64,000 bases of DNA from Sclerodactyla briareus (GCA_026419785.1 JAODTK010005745.1:310001-374000), one strand, 5' to 3'. Positions 10,096 through 22,989 are shown, counted from the stretch's first letter. Program-made: numbers and translations. Notes: generated by a model not told the origin, from the sequence alone.

Positions 10096-12260
10096 TCATT
10101 GCAGGAACGAAGAGCCACAGAGATGTTTGACAGTGACCATTCCTTTCTTGGAAAGGAAAGAAGAAACTGATTGTTGAACTTTTCTCCCCAACTTCAGGCG
10201 AGCACACAGATACCCTTCCCTTGCAGGTGGGAACTCGCTCTGACAATGAGGGAAGGGCGAAGCTTGTGAAGAGTGAAGACCTCTGTGTAATCAAGTATAA
10301 AGTAATCATGAAAATAGTTGATCAGATGAAATGGTTCAGTCAGAATGTCATGTTACAGTCAAATTTGACCTTTGTTCGACCGGTTCGACAGGTTTCTTCT
10401 TTTACATAGGCCGGATGATCATGATAGTTGATCCATAAACACGGGGTTGTTATGTAGTTTTGGCGTGTCTTCCACATACCAAGTTGTGCAGGAGTGTGGA
10501 AGAAGAATGTTAGTATCTCTTCAATGGCATCATAAGAAAACTAGTCTTATAAAGAATATTGCAGTGTGCAATAAGGCCTATTTATTTGTCATCTACAGAA
10601 TTGATCAAGTAATCATGGGAAATAGTTGGTCAAGATAGATGAATGTTTCGAGTCATGTACAAGTCAAATTTTGACACTTTGTTCGACCGGGTCTCGAACA
10701 GTGTTTTTCTTTTTACATAGCCGGGGATCATGATAGTGATCTAGATAAACAAGTGGTTGTTATGTCAGTTTTGGGCAGTTTCTCCACCTACCAAGTTGCA
10801 GGGGGTGAATTTGGGGGAACAGAAGAATTTTAGGTTTAGTATCTCTTGCAATGGCATCATAAGAAAACTAGTCTTATAAAGACATATTGACAGTGTGCAA
10901 CAAGCTATTTAACTTTTTCATCTACAGAATTGACAGAATCATGGGAATAGTTGGTCAAGATGAATTGTTTCGAGTCATTGTACGCAAATTTGACCTTTGT
11001 CCGACTGGTCTGAACAAGTGATTCTTCTTTTTAGATAGACCAAGGTAATCATTAACGTTGATTGTTATAAACAGTGAAAGTTTAACTGTAACCATCTCAT
11101 TATAAAGGACGAAAGTGATGTTGAACGACTCCGCCAACTAACAGGCGAGCTCACAGATACTTCCTTTGCAGTTGTGAACTGCTAGGAAAATGAGGAGGGA
11201 AGGGGAAGCTGTGAAGAGTGTAGAGTTGAGATCTCTTTGCGGAGATATTCCAGCTGGATCCCAGGAGTAGAAATTAAATTGTGAAATCACAAGAACCATA
11301 ATCTCTCGCAGGCCCGTCATTAGAAAACTCCGACATAGAAGGATATTGCAGTGTGCAACAGCTTTTCAACTTTCTATCCACAGAATTGATCAGTAATCAT
11401 GAACAACAGTTGGTCAGAGAAATGTTTCAGGTCCAGAAGTCATGTAAAAGTCAAAATTTGACTCTGTTTGACGTCGAACAGTGTTCTTCTTTTACATAGG
11501 CCGGATGATATGATAGTTGACCATATCAACAAAGTGGTCTGTTATGTCAGTTTTGGGCAGTTTCTCCACCTACCTAGTGCAGGGGTCAAGTAAGAATTTT
11601 AGATCTCTGCAATGACAATGACATCATGAGAAAACTAGTCCTATAAAAGAATATTGCAGTGTGCAATAAGCTATTTAACTTTTCCATCTAAGGTAAGTGT
11701 CACAGTATATGGAAACTATTGATCAGATGAATGTGCGAGTCGGAAGTCAGTACAAGTCAAATTTTGGACCTTTGTTCGACTGCGTCGAACAGTGGCTTCT
11801 TCTTTTTGGATAGACCAGATGTCATAACGTTGAGTGTATTGAACGGAAGTTTAAACTGTAACCATTCTTTCATTAGAAAGAAAGACAGTTATGTTGAACT
11901 TTTCTGCCAACCAACAGGCGAGCTCACAGATACTTCATTTGCAGTTGGGAACTGCTCTGACAAATGAGGGAAGGGGAGCGTGAAAGAGGGAAGACCGCTT
12001 AGGAGATTATTCCAGCTTATCCCTGGTAGTACTGAACATAACCTGAAATCCAAGACCATAAAACTGTGCAATGGCGTCATTAGAAAACTCGACGATTTGA
12101 AGGATATTGCAGTGTGCAACAAGTATCCAGGTACAGAATGATCAAGATGAACGTTTTGGAGTCGAAGTCATTGTACAAGTAAATTTCGACCTTCGTTCGA
12201 CTGGTCGAACAGTGCTTTCTTTATAGATAGAACAGGATGATCCTTAACATTGATTTGTCT
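10096..12260. repeat. Compound tandem array, ~330-bp unit with optional ~220-bp module
   Basis: The basic unit contains GAATTGATCA(A)GTAATCATG, a TGACCTTTGTTCGAC...GTCGAACAGTG inverted repeat, GGCCGGATGATCATGATAG, GTTATGTCAGTTTTGG, CTCCACCTACCAAGTTG, ATGGCATCATAAGAAAACTAG and ATTGCAGTGTGCAA. Units start at about 10290, 10600, 10926, 11380, 11695 and 12130. A second module containing GGCGAGCTCACAGATACTTC appears near 10100-10290, 11060-11310 and 11840-12060 and replaces the middle of a unit. One frame of that module reads GELTDTSFAV in two copies, but the frame breaks just beyond and no known domain is recognised. Confidence 0.85.
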
Positions 12261-14300
12261 AAACAAGTGGGAGCAAGCAGCCAGCAGCGGCTACAACCAT
12301 ATAGTTGGCAGGGGATCACATTTTTTTTTTACAGTATTTTCTATTGACCGATGGTATATACAAGAAATGCGGGTAGTGGGTTGAAGTCCTGCTGAAGTGT
12401 TAATTAATGATCAGTAAATAGGACCAATATTGAAGAACAGTCCAGACCAAAGACTGAAAACTTGCACTCCAGTATATGACATTCATTTTAAAAATCGCAT
12501 GAACTGTAAGAGTATGGACAAGAAGGCCATATAGCATTTGAATTCTTAACATTTGTTCGAATGATTAGGCAGCTTTTAAGAGTGATTTGTTTGATAAAGT
12601 GTTTACATTGGGGTTGAATAGAAGAAATTATGGAGATCAAAATCTATGTTGACATTCTTTGTCTTTCGACCAAGCATGAGTAGAGAGTCCTTTTTCCAAC
12701 AGTGTCTTCAATTAATATTGACAAAACCACGCATATCGCCTATCGGTGCATGCTTAATAACTTAAAAATGCCAATTTGAGTATTCACCAAGTCCTTGGCA
12801 GTTTTCAAAGTAAGTACAGGATGAGAATTTACGTTCAAGATTGCAGATTAATGCACTAAAAACAACACACAGTCTGCTGTTGTCCAATGCTTTTCGCCCT
12901 TTTATATCTGTATAGTATACAACAAGTGACTGTAACCTTTCCGATTTCACTATTCCAACAATGTCATCTTTTCTGTAGAGTATTCTGCAGCAAGTATACA
13001 ACATCAGTTCTCCAAATCTTGGATCGGTCATGGACGCTGGGTCTCCGACAACATTATCACGTGTAAAAAGTGGTCTGTATGTTTCGGTTTTAAGCAGCAG
13101 CTTCCACCTACCAAGTAGTTGGGCACTGAGGATCAAGAAAGTTTCTAGTATCTCTTGCAATGGCGTCCATACGAAAACTATTCCTAGAGGATATTGCAGT
13201 GTGTGTAACAAGGCTATTTAAAAACGTTTCTGTCTACAGAATTGATCAAATAATCATGAACATAGTTGTCAAGATACGGTTTCAGATCATACTTCAGTGC
13301 AAGTCAATGTTGACCTTTGAGGTTAAACAGTGTTTCTCTTCTTTTAGATGAACCGCATGATCATGGACGTTGATCCGTATTACAAGTGGTCCGGTATGTC
13401 AGTTTTAAGCAGCTTCTACACCACCAAGTTGACAGGGGATCAAGAAAGTTTGTTTTCTAGTATTTGTCATTAATTGACGACGGATGGTATATACAAGGAA
13501 TTCAGTATTTGAGTTAATGGGATGTTTAATTATGATAAAAATGGGACAATGTGCCGAAACAGTCCAGAAACTCATAACCATGCGCTTGTTATGATCATTA
13601 TTTTGAAATTAAAAAAAAAAACAACGGGAATATGACAGGAAAGTCTTTAGCATTTTTGAATTCTTAGCATTTGGTCCATGGTCAGGCAGTTGATTTGATA
13701 TTCGTAGTGTTTAACCTTGGCTCGTCATGAATTTTAAGAGCTCACATCCATGTGTCATTCCTTTTGTGCCTTTTCCAACAGCAGTATCGCCATTATATTG
13801 CGAACCAACAGCATAATCACCTATACGTGCATGCTTATACTACAAATGCAAATTTGAGCTATTCACCAGTCCTTGGCAGGTTTTCCAACGAGGGGACAGG
13901 TGAGAGTTACACAATTCACGATTGTAGAATAATACACTAAAGACCAACACAGCACATTCCTGCTATTGTCCAATACTTAGGCTCTTTATATCTGTATTGG
14001 TATACAGCAAGTGGGTACGAAACGTATGATTTCAGCACTTCCAACAATGCATAATATTATTGCACTAAAGACCACCATAAATTGTCAAATTTGACACCGG
14101 TATCGAAAGCATTACAAATTTCCACCCTTACCCGGAAAGTCCTCCCACTAATTCTCTTTCTCTGTTGTCTACTATCAATTGATTGTTAACATCACCACCT
14201 ACGAACCTATAGTGAAGATCAAAAATATTGAATACTTATGCAACACTACAATGGCGTAATAAGAAAAGAGGTCCTGCAACGTTGGTGTATTCACCAAGTC
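12261..14300. repeat. Direct duplication of ~0.8-kb block, ~1.1 kb apart, plus array units
   Basis: The block at 12290-13000 matches 13415-14060 in the same order. Shared landmarks are GATGGTATATACAAG(G)AA, GAATTCTTA(A/G)CATTTG, a CTTTTTCCAACAGTGTC/CTTTTCCAACAGCAGT stretch, GGTGCATGCTTA/CGTGCATGCTTA, CAGTCCTTGGCAG and a TATATCTGTAT.GTATAC stretch. Between and after the blocks lie further units of the preceding array (13240-13440 and 14240-14300). A 149-codon minus-strand frame in the first block (12762-13211) is broken in the second, so coding function is not supported. Confidence 0.8.
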
Positions 14301-14617
14301 GAAAAAAAGGGGAAGATTGAACTTCTTTCAGCTACTCTCAAAATTGCATAATATTTCCACTCCAGACAACTCAATATCAGGTGGTTGCCTCATTCCCATG
14401 GGCACTGCAGCATTGGAGGTCACATTAATGCCAAAACATGGGTAACCTTCCACAACTGGGGAACATTCCCAACTTTTGTTGTTTATGAGATTTCAAGTTC
14501 ACTATTAAAGCATTGTGCACATGATGTAACAAATGCTTTTGGTATACCGTTATTTGCTACTCACAACTACCGCAAACAAACATCTGTCGGAAACAATGTC
14601 ATTCATTAGTTTATGTT

Positions 14618-15653
14618 TGATTCCTTGACGAGTCAGAGACTATGCCAGTCATTACGTATGTATGTATGTATGTACGTATGTCGTATTTATGTCTGTTATG
14701 TATGCCTAATGTATGTATGTATTATGTATGTATGATGTGATGTATGTATGTATGTATGTATGTATTATGTTTTTTTGACGCTGGCTTGTAAACAACGATA
14801 ACTCGACCGCCACCTTGATTAATGAGCCATACTTGGTATGTGCGTTCGCAATGATGAGTACGAGAACCCCCTATTAGTTTTGGGTCAGGTCAGAGGTCAT
14901 CTGGAGGCCTACAGATGTCAAAGTCTGCAAACCGTGTAAACACGCTATATAGTCCACAGATGGTTGTCCGATCAAGTTGAATTTGGTGTAATAGCTTCCT
15001 TATGGGGAGTACAGGAACCCTACTTGTTTTTGGTTCTGGTCGGGGGTGAATTCTGGCAAACAAGAAAATGTGTGAAAAGTTTGAATTTTGCCAATTTTGG
15101 CTTGTCACATAATACTCGACTTCCACCTGGATGGATGAAGCTCAACTTGTTGTGTATCCCCATGTTGATTACATGATCCCTAGTTTTTTGGGGTCAGGGC
15201 CAAATGTCTCTGAGGTCACCAAGGTCAAAGTCTGAAATCCCTGTAAACACTATAAGTCTGAAACAGTTGGTCCGATCAAGCTGAAATTTGGTGTGTAGCT
15301 TCTTATGGGGAGTACAAGACCCTACTGCTTTTGGTTCAGCTCGAGAGTGAATTTTGGTCGAAAATGGAAAATTTGTGGAAAGTCAATATTTTGGCCAATT
15401 TTGGCTTGTAAACATAATAACTACTCGACTCCACCTGGATGGATGAAGCTCATACTTAGTATGTGTATTCTCCCCCCCCCCATGATGAGTACATGAAACC
15501 TATTGTTTTGGGGTCAGGTCAGAGGTCAATTCTGAAAACCTTGTAAACACGAAAAATGGGAAATTTGTCAGACGTTATAGTTCCCATAATAGCTGTGTAA
15601 TCCTCCCTTTGTCCTTGTTTCTGGCTACAGTGCCAGAAAGAGTCAAGGAATCA
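14618..15653 (+). mobile_element. TIR element with internal ~300-bp tandem units, copy 2
   Basis: The left end TGATTCCTTGAC (14618-14629) and the right end GTCAAGGAATCA (15642-15653) are perfect 12-bp inverses. A (TATG)n tract follows the left end. Units beginning near CTTGTAAACA...ACTCGA start at about 14784, 15100 and 15404. This copy is about 300 bp shorter than copy 1 at 6709-8049, consistent with loss or gain of one internal unit. The perfect short TIR supports a DNA transposon; no target duplication could be fixed. Confidence 0.7.
14657..14768. repeat. (TATG)n microsatellite, interrupted
   Basis: TATG repeats with several single-base interruptions, near the left end of the surrounding element. 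Confidence 0.93.
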
Positions 15654-15672
15654 CTAAGCCTTCTGGCTTTCT

Positions 15673-15693
15673 TTATTATTATTATTATTATTA

Positions 15694-15734
<41 letters not shown>

Positions 15735-15745
15735 TATTATTATTA
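15673..15745. repeat. (ATT)n microsatellite
   Basis: About 24 ATT units with two single-base slips, starting 20 bp beyond the right end of the preceding element. Confidence 0.95.
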
Positions 15746-15904
15746 GTCAAACGCAATAGGTTCTCACCTAAGCGTAAGCTTGCTTTCACTGTTACGACTA
15801 AATCTTGTGCAGCTAGTATCTGAATGAACATTAGGTAATTCCATAGAATCTGTTAACTTCTATTGTTTTTTAAAGCGCGAGGCTTCTCGAGACTTCTGTA
15901 TTTG

Positions 15905-16070
15905 GCGTTATATAAGTGGGTTTCATTTTTATATTATTTTGTAAATACAATGGCTAGCCAAAAAAGAGCAGAGAATATATTTCCCTCCGTGAACTTTTCA
16001 ACCTCACACCGCGGCATTGCTCAGGTGACATGCACTACAACTGATAGGTTAGACAATAACAGTGAGTATA
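15905..16070 (+). other. Speculative first-exon-like segment
   Basis: A TATATAA sequence (15909-15915) lies 35 bp before an ATG in good context (15950). The frame runs about 37 codons (start MASQKRAENIFPS) to AACA|GTGAGTA at 16062-16068, which fits a splice-donor consensus. No downstream exon or protein family is recognised and each element is short enough to arise by chance. Confidence 0.15.
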
Positions 16071-16377
16071 CTCAATTGGTGTAATGGTATAGACCGTAGA
16101 TCATTGATCTCTCACTGTATGGGGTCATATATATTTAGTACAGGAGTATTGAAACATAATTTTCCAATACGAATATGTCATTGGGGTGAATAATTATAAG
16201 AGTTCACTGCCTATAACACCAAATCGAGTGTGAGGCTCGAGCTAAACATTTACCTAAAGGCAAGTACTTGCTGACGTTGTTGGTACAGACCGAGAGAGGA
16301 GTGTAGGATGTCTGATGACGTATTGCTGACTGGTCTCTATGAACATTGAACAGTTGAATGGAAAAATCACATGATGC

Positions 16378-16459
16378 ATAGATAGATCGATGATAGATAG
16401 ATAGATAGATAGAATAGATAGATAGATAGATAGATCGATAGATAGATAGATAGATAGAT

Positions 16460-16490
<31 letters not shown>
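16378..16490. repeat. (GATA)n microsatellite
   Basis: GATA repeats with a few GATC variants and slips over about 113 bp. Confidence 0.95.
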
Positions 16491-17780
16491 TCCAGAAGGA
16501 ACTCGCCGACTTCTCTTAATGACCCAATGCCACTGTTCCATGAAACGCAATCTCCTAACGTTATAGAGTAAGTACTTATCTACATACAATAAACTACTTA
16601 GTGAAGATTTGAACCGACAGTCACTCTACACTGTACTCTGCCTGTTCAGGGAAACATGGTCGTGTGTGATTGGTGGTTATTAGTTCATGTCTTCTTCTTT
16701 ACCAATCCACCTCCCGAACCTCTGATGATGATTACCTAGACAAATGGCGATTATTTTGCCAGCAGTGTTTCTATCAGTAGATAGTGGCTCAGAGAAAGCC
16801 ATGGAATTGTCATAAGGGGGATGGGTAATGCATACTCCTGAATGCTGAATCACATGACCAAGCAACTCAGTGTGGATCATTATATATGACTAGTCAGCGT
16901 GGCATCAGTGTTGGAGGCTAAACGACATTTAGGCGAGGAAAAAAGCTATCAGGAAAGAATCAAACAAGACGAAGGAGACCCAACTGTGGGTCACATACGA
17001 ACTCTGAGGACTATAAATACCCACATCAAGCACTCTAGTCATTTACGTTTTTATGGCAATTGAAGGCATGACGAGGCACCTTTGCACCGTGCCCTTTGAG
17101 TCCCTATGGAAGACATATTGCCAATGCAATGTTAATCGTTATTTAACAGTCTTACTTAGAGTGGACAGGAAGGGATGTGCTATGATGTTATCGACTGTCA
17201 AAAAAGTTGGGAATGTTGATGGCTGGACAGATATAATATGGGGAAGATATCTCAACAGTTGTCATTACCCACCCACTATATGATACAATGTTTCATCACA
17301 ATATTATATGCAGTGTGGGTCAAACGGTCGAAATATTCCCTCCAGCTCCTAATGAAACGAGGGATTACAGCAGTCCACATTAGATGTTTTCACATCACAA
17401 GATTTTCTATTACAATTGTTTAACCAGTCGGTACTCGTGCTTCCTGGTGTGGCAGGCAAAGTTTATACGTTATGGGCACGAGGGCACCACCCACAATGAC
17501 AGTATGTTAAAAGGTCGTTTGTATGATTCGATCAAACACACACACACATCCGAATGTAGCGTTTTATGTTAATCATAAAGCTATTAGTAATTATCGCTGG
17601 AGATGTCTTCCTACCAATTTCAAGGACAATTACATTAGATAAGGCTTATCAAAGATTAAAGCAAGATAGCGAATCTGTGAACATATACGAAGCAGGGCAG
17701 ATATTATTTTAACAGAGAAGCAGCGATGATTATTAAATGTCAATGAATTCTATTATCTGATGAGCTGTAAGCTACTGATT
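16491..17780. other. No recognised gene
   Basis: Nothing assignable is seen. The minus strand near 16600-16615 has a GGTTCAAATC sequence like a tRNA B box, without an acceptable A box or cloverleaf. Confidence 0.45.
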
Positions 17781-17784
17781 GGAG

Positions 17785-18365
17785 ATGGGCGTATTGGATG
17801 GGTATAAGTATTAAATCAGGTATTGATACACGGGGGGAGTAATGATGGGTAATAAGTATCGTGTACTTTATATTCAATGGGCGTTAGAAATGGGTGCTAG
17901 GTATTTAGTACCTCATAACATTAGGAGTCACGATGGGTATGGTATTGTGTACTTTATACACAGTGGGATAATGGATGGGTATAGGTTTGTGTGCTTCATA
18001 CAAGGGAGAATGATTGGATAGAGGTATTGGAGTACTTCATACACAAGGGGATAATGAATGGAGTTTATTATTTAGTCACTTACACACAGTAGGAGTAATG
18101 GATGGGTATTGGTATTCAGTGGGGTAATGAATGGGTACAGTATTGTGTTCTTCATACAAAGTGGGAGTAATGAATGGGTTTAGGTATTTAGACTTACACA
18201 CAGTAGGAGTAAGGGATGGGTATCAGGTATTTCAGTGGACATTAATAAATGGGTATAGGTATTGTGTACTTTATACCACAGGGGGGAGTAATGAATGGAT
18301 AGAGGTATTGAGTACTTCACACACAGTGGGAGTAATGAATGGCTAGAGGCATTGAGGACTTTAGC
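17785..18365 (+). repeat. Minisatellite, ~47-bp unit with higher-order structure
   Basis: Units follow the pattern ATGGGTATAGGTATT.GTACTT.ATACACAGTGGGAGTAATGA. At least 11 are visible. Variants include units ending CACACAGTAGGAGTAA and a shortened unit with only ATTCAGTGG. Between 18060 and 18300 the order long-short-long repeats with a period near 115 bp. An open frame at 18131-18346 runs through the repeat but is not considered a gene. Confidence 0.9.
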
Positions 18366-19300
18366 ACTGTGATTGCGTGAATGCCTTGTTTTCTCTAGTT
18401 CCTCTCCTATTACCATTGGAGTATTCTTGAAGAGTATACTGCCATGAGACATTGATGGTGTGCGATATAACGAGTGGTAAGGTAGTACTAACGTTAGGAT
18501 ATAATACAGTGAATCTACTCAGACCACCTATTTCCCTATCCATTGTCCATGTGTCTGGAATACTATGTATTTTTAGTCCCCCTAATGAATCGGACGCATC
18601 CCCCCGCCCACTCTTCTGTCACCCCACACACACCTTTTGCACCCATCTACTGTTTATGCACTTGTGGCAGCCTTGGGTCAGCGTACGACCAATGAGAGCA
18701 ATTTGAGCCATCAAGAAACAGTAGAGTTCGCATGACACACATCAGACTGTTGAACACTTGCAATTGTCTAGTTAAATGAAGACAATCAAATCAATCAATT
18801 AGGAACACGTCCATTCCATTGTTCCACCCAAAACGGAGCGTGAGGCGGATGCGGAAGATCTCAGATTATTGCGCCACTACCACCAGGGGTTATCGAAAGC
18901 AAGCATGCCTCCCAACATCGTAAGTGACATCTGTAAGTGAAATAGTACAATTCTAGTAATTAATGATTAATAATAATAAAGCATTCAGAAACGACCAAAC
19001 GACCTAACATTATATACATTACTGGATTCCTTTAGCAAGTTACTTCAGGACAAGTAAACATTTCTTGAGAACCACCAATTACTGAATGCAATGGTAGCTA
19101 TGTATGTAGTAATAACCTGGAACAATGCTAGTCATGAACTTTGCATACACATTAGCCTGAGATCGATACTCCTGGAGCCCAATATACTCTATACTCTATA
19201 GTCAAGGGGGATTGGAGGTATTGTATTCGAATTTCCCTAGTCTCATGACATGCGAGATGGCATGTGCTGGAGAGAACCGTTCAGAGCAGATAAAGAACCT
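18366..19300. other. No recognised gene
   Basis: No family is recognised. A GC-richer stretch at 18820-18905 resembles the body of a SINE on the minus strand (GTAGTGGCGCAATAATC), but a B box is not seen. Confidence 0.4.
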
Positions 19301-19308
19301 GATTTGGG

Positions 19309-19905
19309 AATTTACACTGGTTGGGGACCGCAACATCGAGTACGACATTTTTGAGCATGCATTCGTGTGACTGAGGATCAAGCATATGTAGCTTTTTTTC
19401 GGCTGTACATCGACTGTCCATGATGACTGTTATGTGACTAGAAAGTTAGTTGAACAGCCCGCAAGCCCATAGTGCATACGTGTTCAGTTAATAAAACATG
19501 AGTGTGTCTCCTTCGTGTTTCCGTGCTCCCGTTGATATTATTTCAGTCGTTCTTCTCAATACTGTGGACTGACTTTCTCACTGACATTCTCCACTCGCAC
19601 CGGTCCATGGCAGCTTGCTCTCTACGTAGCATGGTTGATGCCTGCGTTCTTCATGTGTCTTTTTTTAGCACATCTCTCTTCATAGGAGACTGCCTTGGGG
19701 AGACTCACATGTCCAGCCCAGCGTAGCTGTGATGCTGTGAGAAGTGCTTCAATGCTGGGTGTCTCGTCTCTATTTAGAACTTCAACATCAGGATACCAGG
19801 AATTTGCGAATTTGCATTAATTTGGGAATTTACACTGGTTGGAGAAGAACGAGAACGACATTAGTGTGCATGCATTCGTGTGACTGAGGATCAAACGTAT
19901 GTATC
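19309..19905. repeat. ~90-bp direct repeats bracketing a LINE relic
   Basis: Segments 19309-19398 and 19820-19905 share TTTGGGAATTTACACTGGTTGG, a GAGTACGACATT-like stretch and CATGCATTCGTGTGACTGAGGATCAA in the same orientation. Only the LINE C-terminal relic and short unknown sequence lie between. The repeat is far too long for a target-site duplication. Confidence 0.85.
19530..19800 (-). pseudogene. Non-LTR retrotransposon C-terminal tail
   Basis: The minus strand reads VLNRDETPSIEALL and TASQLRWAGHV (about 19705-19785) and then, after frame changes, AAMDRCEWRMSVRKSVHSIE (about 19545-19610). This is the common tail found after the RT of many invertebrate non-LTR elements: VLxRxxxxSIxxLLxxxQLRWAGHV, then a basic stretch, then a D(R)xxWRxxVRxG block. 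The YADD domain upstream is missing. Which clade it belongs to cannot be fixed from the tail alone. Confidence 0.75.
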
Positions 19906-22900
19906 TAAAGATGCTTATAAGGGTGCCCGTGAGTCAGAAACGTACGTGACCCTTCACTATATTCTGAAGTAAAGCTCTTCCCGCTGTTAAAGATATTTTG
20001 AGCAGTGTTATTTGGTGTGGTGCACATACGGTGTCTCTAAGTATTAACATTTCCCACTATATCTCTTGGTATGGTAGTAGACAACTTCAAGTCTTATTTT
20101 GAATGAAACTGCTGTGGGAGAAATCGATTGTTTTCTGGGGGTGTCTTGATTTGTACTTGAACTGGAAAGTTGCGAACGAAACTAAAAATTATTTGTATCT
20201 AAAACAAACCATTGTTGTTCTCCAATAGGTTCGCAATAAATCCTAAATCATTGTTATCATAACAATAATATTGTAATATGCCTTAGTTCATTTTTATTTC
20301 TCGTATTTGAACATTCTCTTGGTAGTTTGTTCTCTGAGTAACATGCCTTGATACCAACTTCTTTTATTTCAGTCATACAACTCTCGTGTAAACCCCTACG
20401 TGTCTTTGACATCGACTAGCTGCTGTTCATTTCTAAGATCTTCTGTGGTAAACATATTCTTTAAACTGAATAACTACTTCCATAACCATTGCATTGAACA
20501 ATCTACAGAAAGTATTCTTGATTACTAATTGATCGGAGACCAGAATCTAATAAAACGTTAATTCAATGCTAAAGAGAGGATGGAAAACCTCACGAATATA
20601 TTAACCAGTATTTAGAAACTCTTCAGATGTATAGATACTTCCTTTGTGGAGATAGACCTGTCGTTCCAGAGCACCAGATGTTCGTCGGAGCTAAGCTAGC
20701 AAACTATTAAATTGGATTCATTGACACCTTTTGAGTTGATTATTATTATTGTAATGCGCAATGCTGCAAAAACAAAACATTAATCTGCAGTCACGAAATT
20801 ATATTTGTTATGGGTATCAATGACTCTGTGGAGAGGAAGGAAGGTTTTTCATACAACAGAACGATATTACAACATAATTTTGACGGTACTCGTGTTATGT
20901 TTCGGTCCAATTGACTCAAAATCTGTTGACTCGCCCCCTTTCTGATTATGCATGGACTGTTGCTATGGTTATGGAAAAAAAAATATTTTAAAGAAATATG
21001 AGGAAACATGAGAAAATGATTACACAGTGCAAATTGTAGTCATAAGATATTTTTAAACATATGTCGACAGCTTTCCTCTACAGTTACTATACTAATTGTA
21101 CTAATCCCCCTAATCCCCTGAATCTGTGACGAAACAACGTCGAAACGTTTCTCACCAAAGGCGGATGCAACATATCATAGTGAACAAGGCCTGAGTTTTC
21201 CCCGTCGTATCTGGCAACTCCGGAAGGTCATGTTACCATTTCAACTCGGAAACATATATCTCCGAGTGCTGATCTATCCTTATTTGATTATTCACGTACC
21301 TTCTCAACTTCCTTCGTCTAACTGCTCATACCAGATGATCGACAGATTGAACTCAACATGGCCAGCGGGTGAGGTCCCCAATGGAATTCACGTTTCAACG
21401 GATTTATCTGTGTGAAACTGTGCGGTGGATGTTTTTGCCGTCGGAAATCTTAAACATTCATAGCCCATCTCGTCCACCGATCACCATACCCGTAGAGACG
21501 GCCTCTCATTATCAATAATGAATTTGCCAGACAGGAAGCGTTTCAGAAAATCAGAAACACCAGAAATTGCAAACTATTCTCAGCACGGATCAAGACTGAA
21601 TGATCCACTGTCATGGTGCATTCTCTACACGGGCGATGACCCTTCCTTCTCAGCAAGAGTAATGTTACACGATGTCACAACACATGTCTACGTTTCGCCT
21701 CATCCAGTATACAACAATTGGCGTGATCTCATCGTGACCATATCTCATCACATTTTCATTTTTTCGGCAATTTATAATAAATAAAACATATCTATATACA
21801 TGATACACATAGCACAAATTCACAAAACAGAGAATTGCATTCTAAAGATGCTGTTAAACCCAGAGCTTGCTTGATCATCCCCGGTGTTAATAAATTCCAC
21901 ACAATGATGATGCATAACAATAATTTGAACATGGCATCACAATAGTTTATACTGGGACAGCTCTCGTTTGATACAGTCTGTCAAGAAATGCTGACTGGAA
22001 TGGACGTAGCTGATATCGAGCATTCATCTGTAGGCCTACGTATCCTAATTTCGATTCCAGTTGACTGCTGAAATCCTAGCGGCGTCACATAGCATGTTGT
22101 CGAAAATGATTAACAGTTGCTATGGAAGAATATATTAGGGCAGAGAATTTGCCACTCTGGCAGTGGAAGTTCATGAATAATCATGAATAATTACGAACAC
22201 GCGTCTTGCAATTGTAGGACTTCTGTTTTCTATGGAAGCATTCTTACAACAACAAAAAGTAATCATACATCGAACACCTGACTTGTTTTGTTTTTTAACC
22301 GCAACAATGATCAAGGCTAGGGAAAGTGTACTCTTCTACCGGCGTACTCAATACCGTAGCTGTAAGGATAAAAATGTTAGTTATCAACAGAGTTGACGTT
22401 TACAGGATCGGAGAAGCCGCTCTCTGAATTTGATACGTTTGCTTATCACTTGCTGAAGGGTGAGGAACGCTGAGCGGGCAACGTTTTTGCCATACTTATT
22501 GACAGCAGCGATTCCATATCTCACACGCCAGTCATGGTTGTTTATCTAGCTAATCACATCGCACACAATCAATGTGTGCCTCTTCAAGAAATCATGTTAT
22601 TCGAGAGTAAACTTAGAGAATGGACCGAATGTGGAATTAACCGGACTATTTTGCAATTCATAATTTCTTAGTTCCTTGTAGTTGCTCTTTTAGCAGTATA
22701 CCTACGAAAATTTCGTAGTCCATTGGACTGCATTCACTTTACATTAGGTTTGGTACCTTGGGTCGGGGCGAAGTTTGGACGAGATAAGGTTAAGGTTGGC
22801 GCTCCAGAGTAGCGGGTGAGGGATGCAGCACGCTGAGTAAAAACAGTGTTCTAATTAGATGGAGTTGATTTGTAGAGATAAAGACGCGTTCCAACGGCAA

Positions 22901-22985
22901 ATGAAATTCAAATAATATGGTGCCGGCACTATGTAGGCCTAGGCAACATTACTCGGTGAACCAATGCAGCAACAACGAAAAGACA
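19906..22985. other. No recognised gene
   Basis: AT-rich sequence without a family signature. At 21128-21150 ACGAAACAACGTCGAAACGTTT contains a short inverted repeat, of a type often seen near retroelement remnants. Short open frames at 21230-21415 and 21518-21784 have no recognisable motif. Confidence 0.45.
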
Positions 22986-22989
22986 TTTT

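Noticed and set aside
12762..13211. 149-codon minus-strand open frame
   Set aside because: The duplicated block at about 13840-14060 does not keep the frame, and no domain is recognised.
16590..16640. Possible tRNA or SINE on the minus strand
   Set aside because: GGTTCAAATC resembles a B box; no convincing A box at the right distance.
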